Shown: piece after piece, positions 38,901-52,494 of the stretch | How positions within the stretch are numbered: position 1 is the stretch's first letter | Layout: every line of letters starts with the position of its first letter | NCBI GenBank assembly: GCA_001972305.1 | Contig: BDDD01000719.1 | Span: forward strand, 68,042 to 132,041 | Direction of reading: 5' to 3' | DNA: 64,000 nt | DNA from: Cephalotus follicularis | Lineage: Eukaryota > Streptophyta > Magnoliopsida > Oxalidales > Cephalotaceae | Position numbers and translations under genes: made by a program | The notes under the pieces: generated by a model | The model's database searches: none | Told to the model about the DNA's origin: nothing | Seen by the model: only the letters and a program-made list of their open reading frames with translations

Positions 38901-39590
38901 AGTGAGCTTGTTATCAGATATATTAAGCAGATTCAAGTTTTGGCAGCTGGAGAGAGCACCAGACAAGATAGTAGAATCAGAAATACGATTTCTAGAGAGG
39001 TCAAGCTGAAGCAAAGAAGGACCGAAGTGGATGCTTCCACCGGAAATAAAATTTCGAGAGAAATTAACATACGTGAGACTATCACAAGACTGAAAAAATG
39101 ATCGGCCGGGAAGAGGGTCTGAGATGTTGTTTGAGGAAAGGTCTAGAGTTTTAAGGTAGCAAGGGCTGGTTTTGAAGGCAGAAAGATCACCTGATGAGAA
39201 AACATTGCCTCTCAAGTTAAGAAACTGGAGACTTGGCAAGGCTGTGAGTTGAGGAAGGTGTAGAGAACCAACTAGGCCAAAGTTGCTGAGGTCGAGGGTA
39301 CTGACATGGCCATCAAGAGAGCAAGAGACACCTCTCCATGAGCATGGATTCTGAGAATTAGCAGTCCAGTTGACTAGGAAACCATTTGGATCAGATTGTA
39401 TAGAGGACTGCTTAAAGGCTAGCAATCCCACCACATCATCATTGCTGTTTTGCTGTGAAGCCAATTCTCTTGCATCGGATGGCATCATTAGAAGGTGAAA
39501 GAGAAGCAAGAAAACATAGCAAAAGATTCCCATGAACCCTCCTTGTTTTTCTTGTGGTGATGGTATCAATAACCTCCATTCTTTCCTCAT
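35919..39590 (-). CDS. BRL1: BRI1-like brassinosteroid receptor kinase (BRL1/BRL3 type), single coding exon, 1223 aa
   Basis: Intronless open frame of 1223 residues, full length for the family. It has an N-terminal signal peptide ([12 protein letters not shown]), then the paired-Cys cap ([10 protein letters not shown]) and about 24 leucine-rich repeats. The repeats are broken by the island domain [20 protein letters not shown]...[13 protein letters not shown], which with the next repeat binds brassinolide in BRI1. A second Cys pair ([11 protein letters not shown]) and one membrane helix near 835-858 follow. The kinase has [13 protein letters not shown], catalytic Lys949, HRD with Asp1048 and DFG with Asp1066, so it should be active. 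BRL1 and BRL3 act at the plasma membrane, mainly in vascular tissue, with BAK1-type co-receptors. BRL1 and BRL3 are hard to separate by eye; the neighbouring CLC-F favours BRL1. A second in-frame Met at residue 20 could also start the signal peptide. Confidence 0.96.
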   Translation of the reverse strand: MRKEWRLLIPSPQEKQGGFMGIFCYVFLLLFHLLMMPSDARELASQQNSNDDVVGLLAFKQSSIQSDPNGFLVNWTANSQNPCSWRGVSCSLDGHVSTLDLSNFGLVGSLHLPQLTALPSLQFLNLRGNVFSSGDLSAFKTSPCYLKTLDLSSNNISDPLPGRSFFQSCDSLTYVNFSRNFISGGSIHFGPSLLQLDLSRNRISDSTILSGALSSCQNLNLLNISDNKLTGKLNATPLSCKSLSTLDLSHNLLSGEIPRSFVADSPVSLKYLDLSHNNFSGQFSSLDFGRCSNLTFLNLSQNSLSGAQFSPSLSNCKLLETLELSHNQLQDKIPGVLLGNFKNLKQLSLAHNNFSGEIPPELGQVCGTLEDLDLSMNKLSGGLPSTFRSCSSLKSLDLSSNLLTGDFLGTVVSNLQSLIYLSVPFNNLTGSVPLSLSNCSQLRLLDLSSNGFTGDIPSGFCSSNPSALEKILLANNYLSGAVPLELVSCKNLKTIDLSFNNLNGEIPPQIWTLPNLSNLVMWANNLTGEIPEGICVDGGNLETLILNNNFITGRIPQSIAHCTNMIWVSLSSNQLSGDIPSGIGNLVNLAILQLGNNSLTGKIPPELGKCQSLIWLDLNSNDLSGPLPSELAEQVGLVMPGSVSGKQFAFVRNEGGTSCRGAGGLVEFQGIRAERLENFPMVHSCPSTRIYSGLTVYTFTSNGSMIYLDLSYNSLSGAIPESFGTINYLQVLNLGHNMLTGEIPDNFGDLKVIGVLDLSHNQLQGSIPGSLGSLSFLSDLDLSNNNLSGPIPSGGQLTTFPESRYDNNSGLCGVPMPPCGSGIPGRYHTKGKKQPVATGMVIGITFFFLCMLGLTMALYQVKHNQQKEEQREKYIESLPTSGSSSWKLSSVPEPLSINIATFDKPLRKLTFAHLLEATNGFSADSLIGSGGFGEVYKAQLKDGCVVAIKKLIHVTGQGDREFMAEMETIGKIKHRNLVPLLGYCKIGEERLLVYEYMKWGSLESVLHDRAKGGVSRLNWAARKKIAIGSARGLAFLHHSCIPHIIHRDMKSSNVLLDENFEARVSDFGMARLVNALDTHLSVSTLAGTPGYVPPEYYQSFRCTTKGDVYSYGVILLELLSGKRPIDPSQFGEDNNLVGWAKLLQREKRISEILDPELLTEISGEAELYQCLKISFECLDDRPFRRPTMIQVMSMFKELQVDSENDILDGLSLKETVIEESQEK

Positions 39591-41259
39591 TCTTTCCCTT
39601 TTGTTGGTTCAGCTAGATTTCCATCAAAAGATGACCAACTGAGGAGCTGATTCGAACAAGTTCTTTATCATGTTTAGATGATCATTGGTGTACTTATTTT
39701 TTAAAATAGTTGGTCTCCCCTACTATACTTGTCACTTTCGCTGCATTTGAATCTGAATGAGAAGCTAAAAACACCCACATATAGAAAGTCACAGATTGTG
39801 AATCAGAGAATATCTAGCTCCCAAATTCCAAGGCATTAACTTCACTTCATTTCAGATTTAGTCTGCATCTACACTTCTAGCTAATTTACTCCACATTTGT
39901 TAAGACCAATTGCTTGGAAACCTGAAATTTCAGTTTAATACACTCAATATTACTCATATCAAAATAACTCTATACAAAAAAAAAAAAAGCTAGTGGAAAT
40001 GATCACTATCAAAGATGTAATAAACAAGTGAACTACTCAAAATAAAGCAGTAAGCAATAAATAATGAGGAAAGAAACAAAGAAAGGAAAAGTAAAGACCT
40101 TGAAAGAAAGAGAGTGTACAAGGGAAGGAAGAGAGAAGAGAGTTACCCGGATGATCTAATATTGAAATGTGATGGATGGATGGATGGGGAAGTGAGGTAG
40201 CTTTGGAGCTGACAGGAGAGACATAGACAGAGAGACAGACAGTGAGTAGTACTATGTTCAGAGATGTTGGGAATCAAACTGAAACTGAAACTGAAACCTA
40301 GTACTTTTGTTTGAGGATTGGATTCCTAAGACAAACAGATTGATAGATATCATCTACCATATAAAGCAAATAACTAATGTGTGGCCATCGTCTTTGTTAC
40401 TTTGCCAGAAATTTAGGATGAGACCCATAAACGAAAAACAAGTGTGTGATAACTACTCTCTTTTTTGCAGCTTGTGCAGAGGTAAAGGCGTGCACTACAG
40501 GCAGGCAGGCACTTAATTTGGTCAATAGTAGGAGAGGGAGAGAAGAAAAAATGGTACTATTAATTTCTATTACAATTACCATCAGTAGGAGGAAATCAAA
40601 GACAAAAAAAACAGTGGTTACCATTAGTAGGAAAAAGGAAACAAAGCCAAAACAGTGGTGGTACATGACACCAAAAAAACTAAATTTTTAAACAAAGGTT
40701 TATCCTTAAAATAAAAAATGGGAAATCTAATGATGATTACTAGAAACAAGAACCCAACCTAACTTACTTAAAAAACTGATGATATAACTTGTCACCTATA
40801 TAAACACACTTGTGGACAATTTTGAGGTATCAGTTAAATCTTTTCTACTTTACTTTCTCAGCTAAAATAAAACTTTAATCCAATTAGGATTCACCTAATC
40901 TTGTATTCAAACTCTCTTTCAACAATTTGAACCTAATAAAATCTTTAATTTCTCATAAATCTATAAATACTTCATTTATCTTTTAGACTTTATTTTGTAT
41001 CCCTAAGTCTAATTGCAAAATTCAATCTTCTAAATAGCGGTGGATATTTAATCCAGTCAGGCAAGTTACCATTCATTCACTCTTTTTTGTATTATCACAT
41101 AATCAATTTTATCATAATCATATTCTGATTATTACAGGCTTTTAGTGAGGATGTCTTTGATAATTATATTTTTTGGATAGATTTTTTTATTATTATTAAT
41201 CTCTTATAATATTATGATAATAATTTGTTTATGTTTTAAATTTTTAATAGGATTATGAT
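39591..41259. other. BRL upstream region
   Basis: Contains the leader and promoter of the receptor kinase gene. A candidate 5' UTR exon lies at about 40147-40270 on the minus strand, rich in CT and CATC repeats, with donor GTAACT at 40146. If real, a 5' UTR intron of roughly 0.5 kb precedes the coding exon. The rest is AT-rich with no gene. Confidence 0.4.
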
Positions 41260-44200
41260 TGATACGGGAAAATCTCGTCTAAAGTGTGATATCACGCGTC
41301 CTCTGGAGAAGACATCAGATGCCTTTCTAAGGCATGGACGCGTTGTCAGGCATTACAAATTCAAAAGAAACAACGCGCCATAACCTACAAGCGTTACTAA
41401 CCACGGCACCACGTCTAATAGGGAAAGACGCCAAATCCGGAGGAAATCAGGATAAATGCCCGAGATCTTCGGTATTTTCTTAGAGGATACACATCAAGCT
41501 CGTTTACCACGCTCAACAGTTACAATCCAGGCCTATAAATACTAAAACCATCGACTTTAAACAGGTCAACCATTTTTACTCTCAAAAGAACCCTAAAATC
41601 TCTGTACATTACCTAACTTGAGCGTCGAAGTGTTCCCGGAAGAACAACTTCCTCGATCTTCAACGTGTTTGCTCTTCTTGTGCAGGGATCACTAACCACC
41701 AGACCATCTTCTCGGGCATAATTCAGCGTTTCCTTCAACAAATCAAGTCTTTATTCGTGGGATATTGTTGATGAAGGATTTTTGCATTTTTATTTGTAAT
41801 TGAAATATCCTTCTATTTGTTATATTTGTTAAATTTTTTACTAAAATATGTTTATTGGTAATTTTTAATCAAAGTTAAAATTTTGTATTAATTCATTTTT
41901 TTTTAATAAATTAATCAATTACTTTATATATAAAAAATCCGTGCATTGTATGAGAGGATAGCTATTAATAGTAATATAAATATATAATATAGAAAAACTG
42001 ATATAATCAGTTTTTTACATAGCTTATAAACAAGTGTTTTTTTACGTAACTTACGTTTATCTCGACAATTTCATATATGGACAAAAAAATTAAATCGTTG
42101 TAAGATTTTCTTAATTATAGCAAAAGAGTAATTTATGCATAGTCTACATATTAAAGACTAGATTCATAAAATAAAAACATAAGACTAGGTTTTGAGAATT
42201 CATGCTCAAATAAGTTATGTTAGAAGATGGTTAAATCTGGCAAACACCTTATAATAATAATAATATTATTATTATAAGTGCTATAAAAGAAGAATAATGA
42301 ACTCTTTGTTATAAACTACTGGGATTATTAACTCACAAAAGAAAATTATACTAGAGAGAAATTGAGAGAGAAAGGATAAGAGATTTCTTATTATGAATTC
42401 CTTAATTTCTTCTTAACATTACATTCCTATTTATAGGAGTTTGTTGGAATAGTGTTTGGTTGTTGGAATAGTAATTTAACTATTCAGGCGGCTGCTTTTG
42501 CAGACGGCTGCTTTTACAATACTCCCCCTTGAATTTCTATTCCATATTACTATGACTGCCTCGTTAAAACCTTGCTAGGAAAAACTCATTGGGATAAAAA
42601 CCTTTGCGAAGAAAAAAGAGTACAGTCTCCCCCTGAAACAAAACTTCACAAGTTCTTGAACTGTATTAATGAAGATCTTTAATCTGACGCATCCCAATAT
42701 CATGTCTGAGCTTCTTGAATGTAGTACCCGGTAATGCCTTCGTAAATAAATCCGCTAAATTGTCACTTGATCGGATTTGTTGTACATCAATATCACCATT
42801 TTTCTGAAGTATTATTATTATTATAAATTCTATAAAAGAAGAACAAAGAACTCTTCAATTGTCAGTTTTCACGTGTATTGCAGGTTGAGAAAGACATAAT
42901 TTCAGTTGTTGAGTTGATCAAGGATCCAGATTCTTGTATCAACAGTTGGTACGGGAATGAACATCTCTTTTTCACAAAGTTTAGATTTTCTCTTTATCAG
43001 TAATTATGTGTCCAAGGAGATACAACTGAAGAAATCATCAGAATCAACAAAACAAGCAGGACGATGCTCATGTAACTCGAGCTGAGTTCAATCAATTGCT
43101 TCAGTAGATTGGGCACTAACGCAATCGGTTCAACAGTATACTCAACAACTAGGAGTACAGCAAAATCCTGTCTAGGCTGGTCAACGAAGGAATCCTCCTA
43201 GACATGCTAGGAACGAGAATAGAGGCTCTCACACGAACAGAGTCAATCGAAGAGAGTCTTCAGACGCCCGAGACAGGGATTATGAAGGTGAAGAGAAGCT
43301 CCAACAACTGATGATATTACTGATCATAATTTATTATAGGTGGAAGGGTCTAGCCAGACCAGATCTTCTGATAGAGAACGTAGAAGAAACGTCTTCGAAA
43401 GACTTGGGGAAAGTAGAAGAGGTGTCTTTGAAAGACTTGGAACGACTCTTAACCGGAATATATTCCCTAGGAGGGGACCATATTATGTCACTAGCAGGTC
43501 TAGGGCTCAGACTATCCAGAGGATAGATCTGGAAAGGAGATTGGCTGATATGGAGAGAAGAATACATGAAATCAGAAAAGCGGAGCACAAAGAAGGATAC
43601 TTGGCAAAGGTCAAAAATATGAACAAACATCCCTTTATCCCTGAGATCATGGATGCATCTCTTTTACGATCATTCAAACCCCCGGTGATAGAAAAGTATG
43701 ATGGTACGGCGGATCCATTGGATCATGTGCGTTTATATCTACATAACATGCTTATTCATAAAGTTTTGGACGCTATCCTCTACCACAGATTTCCAGCAAT
43801 GCTCACAAGCGCAGCTTAGGCCTGATATAACAAGTTGGCTCCATGTTCTGTTTACTCTATCTCTTAACTCAGTGAGTTGTTTGTGACGAAGTTCATTAAC
43901 AACAGAAAGCAAAAGAATACCTCTGCACATCTCATGATTGTAATGTAGAGAGAAAACGAGAGTCCGAGGCAATATCTGGCACACTTTAACAAAGAGTTTC
44001 TACAGGTCAATGATCTCGACCCCTCCTTTGTTGTAGCAACAATCCTAAGTGGTCTGAAACAAACACAGTTCCACTTCTCTATCATGAATAAGCATCACGA
44101 AGTTATGGAGGATCTTCTGAAAAGGGCATAAAAATACATTAACATAGAGGAGGCTATGAATGCCAGAGAAACCTGAGCTGGGAAAAACTCAGAGAAGTGA

Positions 44201-45710
44201 GAGTCAAGCAGGTATGGACAGGGCAGAGGAGAGAAGAGAAACGAAAGAGAAGATTCCTTGGGAAATGATGCCGACAAACTCAACAATTGCTTAGACAAGT
44301 CAAATCCCCAATTCAAAGACTTCAAGAAGTATACGCCTTTGACAGAGTCATGCAAACATACTTCTGGATATTAAGAATGAACTGATTAAATGGCCTGAGA
44401 AGCTTAAAGGCCCACTAGAGAAGAGGGATCAAACTAGGTATTGTCAGTTTCATCGTGAGAATGGCCACGATTCTCACGAATGCAGACAACTGAAGTACGA
44501 GATTGAGAGATTGGTCCGAAATTGGTATTTCGGACAATTTAAAGATACTGCCAACAAAGAGCATAGGACAAAGCGCAAATAAGATCAACCATAGAACTTG
44601 GATACAAGAGAACCTCGAGGTATAGTTTATACTATTTTGGGGTGACCTTCTTTTGCATGAGATGGGAGTTCTTCACAAAAAGGTTATTCTCGAAGAACCG
44701 TGAAAGATAGCAGCCCCAGAAGCAGAAAGTGGGCATCTTGGAGGAGGACGTGATCAGCTTCAGTGGTGTTGATCTTTATGGTGTATGGTTACCCCATGAG
44801 GATCTAGTGGTGGTAGAACTTAATGAGGATCTCTTTATTGCTAAAGGGATACTGGTTGATGAAGACATTTCAGCATATTTTCTATACAAACATGCATTCG
44901 ATCAACTGAAGATTTTAGAGGACAGATTGAAGTCTGTCAAGACTCCTCTGATAGGCTTCTCTGGAGAGGTAGTCTATCTAAGGGGAGCAGTTACTCTTCC
45001 AGTTATTATTGATGAAGCTCCAAGGCAAGCTTGGGTAGATGTAACATTCATCGTGGTTGATACGCCCAACCCTTACAACACCATTCTCAGACGACCAGGC
45101 CTGAATCTTTTTGGCGTCGTGGTTTCAACCAAGCATTTGGTTGTCAAATTTCCTACCAAGTGTGGGATAGGCCATATCAGAAGGGATCAAACAGCTGCAT
45201 GGAAGTGCTAAGTTACTATCGTAAAGCTGAAGAGCAGAGAGAAGTTATTGTCCATAGGCAATATAAACTTCAAAGATGAGATAGAGCCTGACATGCTCGA
45301 GCATATGGATGATCTTGTTTAGGTGACAATAGATGAAGAAGACCAGGCTAAGCTCTTCTGGATTAGGTCAAAATTTCAATATCCAGAGAAGCAGGATGTT
45401 ATCCAATTCTTGAGGGATAACAAAAATGTATTTGCATGGACTGCTGAAGAGGTGTCCGGGGTCAGTGTTGATGTCATTGTTCATAGATTAAGTGTAGACC
45501 TAGACCACCCTCTAGTCAAACAGAGGAAGACGAATTTTACTCCAGAGAGGCAGACAACGATAATAGAGGAGGTAGAAAAACTCCTCAAATCTTGGTTTAT
45601 CAGAGAAAAGCATTACTCCACTTGGATAACAAATGTGGTGATGGTTTGTAAGGCCAATGAGAAGCGGAGGATGTACATTAATTGTCTTGAAAAATTAAAT
45701 TAATAATATG
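41260..45710 (+). mobile_element. Decayed Ty3-gypsy (Tat/Ogre-like) element: 5' LTR, gag, protease, start of RT
   Basis: The LTR begins at 41260 (TGATACGGGAAAATCTCG) and shares with the solo LTRs at 14-16 kb a TATAAATAC box, a GAGCGTCGAAGTGTTCCCGG core and CTTGTGCAGGGATCAC, fading at about 41790. A leader follows after an inserted copia fragment. Gag sequence covers about 43.3-44.6 kb, including FKPPVIEKYDGTADPLDHVR and a CQFHRENGHDSHEC zinc-knuckle-like motif. Protease sequence lies at about 44.73-45.21 kb (PLIGFSGEVV, FIVVDTPNPYNTILRRPGLN), then the start of reverse transcriptase at about 45.32-45.70 kb. The rest of pol and the 3' LTR are missing. It is a fossil with many breaks and cannot move on its own. 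Confidence 0.85.
42279..42865 (-). mobile_element. Ty1-copia fragment nested in the gypsy element: 3' LTR plus end of RNase H
   Basis: Read on the minus strand, about 42810-42666 encodes the copia RNase H tail, including SDNLADLFTKALPGTTFKKL. A polypurine tract (CAAGGGGGAGTAT) and an LTR of about 240 bp (42518-42279, TGTAAAAGC...ATAGCA) follow, with a CTATAAATAGG box. A piece of the same LTR end recurs at about 42829-42865. Only the 3' end of the element is kept. It lies between the gypsy LTR and gag, so it inserted after the gypsy element did. Confidence 0.75.
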
Positions 45711-48700
45711 ACATACACAGTAATTTACCTTATAAATGAGATTAATTATAGACTTCAGTATGTTGATGACGAGGGTGTTATTGGTTACATTATCAAAACT
45801 AATTGAATTTTTTTATTAAAAATATCATATTTTCGCCCCACTGTTTTAATGGCCCTAGCCATATTAGGTCCAGTGTGGGGCGCTCAAAAATCCTGAATGA
45901 TAGAATTATCTTTTTTAAGATCCATTTACAGTCTACATAATATGTTATTATGCAAATGTAGGCACGTTCTATAGTACTAGTCCAAACATAATGTTAAAGC
46001 AAAACTAGTTACTGATTTATATGATTTAATTAGCTTCTTTTTTTCTCTTTCATTTTTTTCATGCAATCTCTAACAAATATTATTCTAGATATCATTTAGG
46101 TAAGAAGATTAGCTCATGTTGTTATCCAGAGCCAAAACATGGGCTAGGTCCTCTTTGCACTAAAAAAACTAGAATTATCTTTTTTTCATGCAATCTATAT
46201 CAAATGCACTAAAAAAAACAAGGAGAAAAAGTACAAATAGTTAGTTTTTTTTTTTGAAAAAAAAAACTAGCCATTTTGACATTTAAAACTCATTGGATCA
46301 GTCCAACGAGAACCGCGGTCACGGGCTTGGACCGCACCAGACCCGTGAACTGCACTGGTCCTCTTTGGTTCGACTTAGATATATGGGATCGGTGATGTAC
46401 GATCTAGGCAAATAGACTGTACTTTCATGGCACGGTTCGGTCCAACTTTACCCAATACTAAACTAATGCGTCGATGATCCTAAATCTTGAGAACTTTTTG
46501 TATTTTGTTTAATAAATAAAACAATTGTTCACAACATTTTCTATACTATAAAATATATTGAAAATCTCTCCATTTTAGTAATTCAAAAAAATTTGTATCA
46601 TTGTTAATTTTTCATATTTCCTAAAATCTTCTATACCAAACAATAAATTTTGAATGTATATACCTCATTTTTAAATCATCATTTTCTATTATCGTACGAA
46701 AATTAAAGTTAGTGCAAAAAATCTTTTCACCTTGGGCAAGACCTTAGCTGGATTCATTCCTTCTCATTCAACAAACGTCTTTCTCATTCATCTGGTCCAG
46801 TCAAACTTTTGATTTCATTATCCCTCGTAATCCAAATTAACTCTGCCTCTTAATACGAATAATAACCCACCAAGTAGGTCCCTCTCTTTCTCTCTTTCTC
46901 GCTCTCTATGACTTCTTTTTCAACATTAATTATTCTTCTCCTTTATACAGCAATACCCAAAAGCAACTATTTTTGATAAAAATCCTTTACTATTATTTTC
47001 TTACACCGCTGTAACACTTTAGCCCAACATGCACAAGACACCACCCGAGGCAACTTGTCAATATTCATTAAGGTCACAATATTTAACCTAACCCAAGAAA
47101 AACAAAATAATTACTTAAAGAGACATATTTTTAAAATAATGTAATCTTCTCTCACCTTTACTTCTTCATTACCCAATAAACGTAAGCAGGTCATTCAACA
47201 ACTCCATTAATTACATGTAACTATAGATTTTTCTAATTTCCAAATTACTAATTCATTTTAAATAGGGAGTTTTGCTTGTTGAAGTCACCAAATGCATGTG
47301 ATGACCTTTTGATAAGTGGAAACATACCACATCCTATGATATTAAATAATCTATACTTCAATTAATTCTATGCCTAACTACAACTTGAACCGTACCTACG
47401 TACCCCTCATGTTAAAATTAGATCATGAATAATAAAATTTTATTCTAATTCTAAAGGCATAACTCAAGTATATTCCAATCTTGAATGCAGTTGTTGAGCT
47501 CCGGAGTGACCGAGAAGCAACTCAACCTTCAAATTAATTCTTCTTTACCATTAATGTTATACCTCCGTCACTCATGTGGAGTGGCATAGAGTTTTTTATT
47601 GTCTAGCTTCAATTTTCTCTCGAATCATAGGTTTTTTTTTTTTTAAGGACTCATCTTGTCCAGTTGTAATTTACAATGCAAATGCATTTGACAATAAAAA
47701 AACGAACAAAAACTATTGGTACTACACATAACTGTTACATGTTTTCTTACCAATATATATATGTTTCTTTGATATATTGGGTATCAAGTCCTTAAAAGTT
47801 TTCAATTCAATATACCCACAAAACAAAATGGGTAATAATTAAATGCAGCAGTATTGCAAAAGTGTTGAAACGTCGTCTATAATGTTTTTGTTTTATATTA
47901 ATGTTATTTTGACACTTCAATTGTATATTTATCAACATTGCTCAAACAAAAATACATGCATAATCAGTATATTTTTCATTGTCACGAAAGATAAAAAAAA
48001 CCCTAGCATATGTTTAGTTTAATTAATTCTAGAATGTAAAATGAGGGGTCTGTATATCCACTAATATATAGTTAGCTAGGAATAGGATGGACCCAAAATA
48101 AAATACCAAGCAAATCACAGTCCTTTTATAGACCAAAAAAAAAAAAAAAACCTAATAATAATGACGTCCTAAGTAATGATTTCTCAATTTGATAGACTAT
48201 ATTTTTTTCTTTAATTTGACGCACTATAATAAAAAAATATCAATATAACACAAGTCATTAACAAAATTGTGAGAACTTATTGATGATGTGTCACATTAGA
48301 AATTTTTTTACTATTGTGTTTTAAATTGATAAATACCTACTTTTTTGTGACGTCATTTTAGAATTTTCTTATGTAGAAAAAAATGTTATGCGTCAGATAA
48401 AAAATTTACTTCTTTTTTAAGTTGTTATTTTAAGATATTTCAAAAGAAAAGAAAAAAAAAACCTCCAAGCATGCATATTAATTTTACGTCATGATATCGA
48501 GAGAACAATTAAAAATATGAAAATGAGAATATAAAATAACGAAAATGAACGGATACAAGAAAGAATCCTTGGGAATAGGATCTACAGATACTGTATTGGA
48601 ACTTGGAAGGGGCAACATTTTTTGCTTAAAAAGAAGGTGGGTAGCATTCATATGCACGTATAGGTTAATGCAATATAAATATTAAACCTTGTGCCACGTA

Positions 48701-51700
48701 CAGAGGACATAGTAGTATACAGTAATTAAAATAAAAATGATGATACTTAGTAGTATATATAAGGGCACGGGGCGCGGAGTCATGGAGTGTGTGTCTCTAT
48801 CTATTGGGTTATCTGTCAAAAGAAGAGAAAATAAAACTAGTGGGTGAGTGAGTGGGGTACCATTCTGTCACTACAACGTACACACGAGCGCATCCTATTC
48901 TCAAATTGACCCGTCACCTCCCTCCCGTTAGATTCGCATTGCTGACTCCGTTTGTTTCATTCATCTATGTATATTAGTACAAAGAAAACGAGAGAGAGAG
49001 AGACTTGTGGGTCTTCACTCTTTTTCTATTCTAATGTCATACGTCACCATTATTATTCAAATTTCTATCATCTCGTACACGTGATTATAAAACCACCGCA
49101 ATCCTCGCAAAGAAACCAGGCAAATTTTTGTTTGATTTTGGTTTTATTATGGTAATGTTCAATTAGCTTATTATTTGAATTGAATAAAGCGTTATCCACT
49201 AGTCTCTGCCCCACGCACGCTTTAGGGCTTTTACCAAAACCGAAGATCTTTTATATTGATGAAGATTTCCTCCTTGGGACCCTTCCGGCTGCTTTTTTGG
49301 CACACGAGTGTCCCCCTACCCTACCCATGTGTCTTCAATCTTTCAATCTTTCTTTTGTTTCTTTCTTTTCAATTCCATCTGCCTATATAATCAACTTCTA
49401 CTGTTTTTGTTTTTTTTGTCTCCCTAGTTGGCAAGTTGCGTACATCAAACTATGGAAAGCGTAACATATAATAAACCATGTACGATTACGTTTGGAGGAA
49501 GGCATTTCTTTGTTTCCTACTTTGATATAATAAAAATACTGTGAGGACAGTGCTATTTACGTAGCTTGGAGTGTACCCCAAAACATGGCAACCAAATAAA
49601 GAAAAACTTTAAGGTAACCTAAATTCATTTCGTGGCTCTTGTAATCACAGATATCATAACCAATTTGTTGAATGAATCGATTGGGGTTATTGGTCAATGA
49701 ATTAGTAGTTCAATCAATGATCAATGGATTAATTCTTTAAATAATTTTTTTTTTAATTTTGATAAATTCGGTTTAGTGTGATCTAAATTGGTTAATCGGT
49801 TTAATAAATTTGATCAACCTCTGAGTTATAGGTTCATCCGATCAAAATAACTAGACCGAGTAGTTCTATCCTGATTCTACTATAAAATTGATTTTATGTT
49901 TGACTCGAACTGATTATCCGTTAATTCGTTGATTCATCGATCAGACCGATCGGTCCAATTCGAGTAAGATAACACTATTTAAATCACTTACATATATATA
50001 TAATTATCTAAATATTAATTAGTTTTTCATTCGTTAGTAATTTAACAAAAAATTATTTATCTTTAGGTAATTATATACTATTGCCTTAATAAATGAATAC
50101 ATATATCTCTCGTTCAAAGTAGTTTCCTATTCAAAAGAAAATTCGTAGAATATTAATGGGTCGGCTTAGGTCTATCAATCAATAATTGTACAATGGGTTG
50201 ACCATTCCGAAATATTGGACTTTTGGGTTACAAAAATGCGTTTTCAAGGAATCTATTTTGAAACGTGTCTAGTACACTATAAGTTGGAAATTAGTTGGGA
50301 GATTAGTTAGCTTAAAATAGACGTTTTAATTTTGTTGGTTTCTTTAACAATCCACACGTTTCATCTTCATACGCAACTCATTTATAATAATATTATCATC
50401 CTTGCTTGCATACATGTATTTTGTGTAGTAGGATTGTGTCTTGCATTACTAGTCTATGCATGGGGTGTGTGCGTGTGCAATATTATTCATGAAGGACAAA
50501 AAGAGATATATTTATGCCGTCACATCAACATGATTGACCGTTGCTTTTTTACTGTTTGAGGGATGTATACTTATGAATATATTATATATATCTGATGATA
50601 TCTAATAATACTTAACATTGGAAAGTAATGATATATAAGTGGAAAAACGAGATTCAGACCTTTCAATCCATATAAAAATTATTGAGTATTTTTTTGATAT
50701 ATATAAGGTTTATCGTGAATACAATTTTATTATTCTTTAAAAATATTATTTTATTTAAAAAAATTAAAGTGTATTCGTGTTAGACCGTACACTAAAAAAT
50801 AACTCAAATCAATGTATATGATTTAAAATGTTTTGTTTTGTTTTGTTTTTTAATTGACATATTGAAACAAATCAAATTATGAGTGAAATTAATCGATGGA
50901 TATGGACATTCAAAATCTTTTTGTGCAATTTTCATAGTAAGAATATAATTAGAAATGCATATGAATGGTAAGTTATGTAAATTTATTCTATTTAATTTGT
51001 TGCTTTTATCAAATCATGATGATGAGATGGAGAGAAAGATCAAAATAGTTATTGCTTAGTGGAGACTTACCTCACTTGATGTGGATGATTTGTTTGAAGT
51101 AATTCTTGTGTAGGTGGGATATCAAGAGAGATAATTTTTTTTATTTTATTGTTTAACTCTCTCTCTATGCTTAATCATTTGAAATCCTTCTTTGCTTGGC
51201 CATCTGAAACAATGATACAAGGTGGACCAACTGCGCTATAAAGCAATGACAACATGAGCTCTTCAAGCTCCCAAATAACTGGCATTAAAGAGTTAAGTCA
51301 AAGTGACTCTACAAGTAACTTGTAAGTACTGTTCCAAAAAAATAAAAACTCTTGTGAGTAGTAAACAGTAAACAGTAAACAGTAAAACAGTAAACAGTAA
51401 ACACAAATGGATAAAGAGAACCATATAATGTTTTTTTTAACTCAAACTCGTTTCTTAATTAATAAAATTAATTCATCAAAATGGAAGCCGTTTTGAACAT
51501 GCTACCTTGTTTTTTTTTTTAATTAGAATCAATTAGTTTATTTTTAATAAACTGTAAAAGACAATAATTGTTTGCATTCACTAACAATGTTGTCCACTTT
51601 TAGCTATTAGCCCATTGGGCTTAATATTCAGGTTTTAAAAAACCTTCTTACATTCACGTTGTATCTGTAATATCGAAATACAATAAAACATAACACAAAC

Positions 51701-52308
51701 ATAATGATATAATAATTTATTATTGAATTATATCACGATTCAGATACTTACTAAAAATTCTCATTATCAAGCATGATAATCAATTCTTTATAAAATAATA
51801 ATAAAAATCACCAAAAGTCTCGTAGTCGTCCTCGTAATGAGGTATTTATATTGTTTGACAAAACCCTAAATGAGATTAAAATAACGAAATTAACAAATTA
51901 CAAAAATACCTCAAAAAAAATAATAAAACGTCAAAATAACCTTCTAAACGATCTTAAAATGAGACACAGACATCATGGCAAAGCGATGAGTTTTGCTTGT
52001 TAGGCCGTTTCCAAACCAACGGACCAAGTCTTGTTGCAAACGGACACCAGAGCTCGGACTAGTAGACAGGATTTGCACGAAAATCATTAAAATCACCAAC
52101 ATTTATTGCATCTGATTGGTTTAAGTAATTTTTTTTTTGTGGAAACGAAATCACTTCTCAAGCATCTTATTATTAAAGATATCATTCCCATGATGAACTA
52201 AATTTCTATTTGGTTCAATAATGTTGATTCTAATAAATTTTTTATTCCAGTATTTGGTTCAACACAAAAATTTTATAAAAATATAAGTAAAAATCTTATA
52301 ACACTCTT
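45711..52308. other. Gene-free intergenic region
   Basis: About 6.6 kb of AT-rich DNA with many A and T runs. A TATATAAGG motif at about 48755 precedes a short less AT-rich stretch (48.78-49.45 kb), but the open frames there match nothing I know and I do not call a gene. A (TTTTG)n run at about 50828-50850 and an (AGTAAAC)n run at 51358-51404 are the only clear simple repeats. Confidence 0.55.
51358..51404 (+). repeat. Short tandem repeat, 7-bp unit AGTAAAC
   Basis: About six copies of AGTAAAC in a row, one carrying an extra A. Simple minisatellite-like tract with no neighbouring gene. Confidence 0.85.
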
Positions 52309-52494
52309 ATATCATGTGTAGATAATATATCCATGTCATATGCTATCAGAAACACAGACTGAATTAGCATATATCATGTGTAGATAATATATCCATGTCA
52401 TATGCTATCAGAAACACAGACTGACTTAGCATATATCATGTGTAGATAATATATCCATGTCATATGCTATCAGAAACACAGACTGACTTAGCAA
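52309..52494 (+). repeat. Minisatellite: three tandem copies of a 62-bp unit
   Basis: Units begin at 52309, 52371 and 52433 with ATATCATGTGTAGATAATAT. They are almost identical, with a single A/C difference noticed (GACTGAATTAGC against GACTGACTTAGC). The unit contains the half-palindromic ATATATCCATGTCATATG stretch. Near identity means recent duplication. There are no spacers, so it is not a CRISPR-like array. Confidence 0.95.

Noticed and set aside
48750-49464. Possible gene after a TATATAAGG motif
   Set aside because: Open frames are short, unlike any known protein, and I saw no known microRNA sequence or foldback there.
49660-49980. Possible degenerate MITE with GATCGGT-type words
   Set aside because: Mirrored similarity is weak and no target duplication is visible.
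52309-52494. CRISPR-like repeat array
   Set aside because: The units are directly adjacent 62-mers without spacers in a plant nuclear region.
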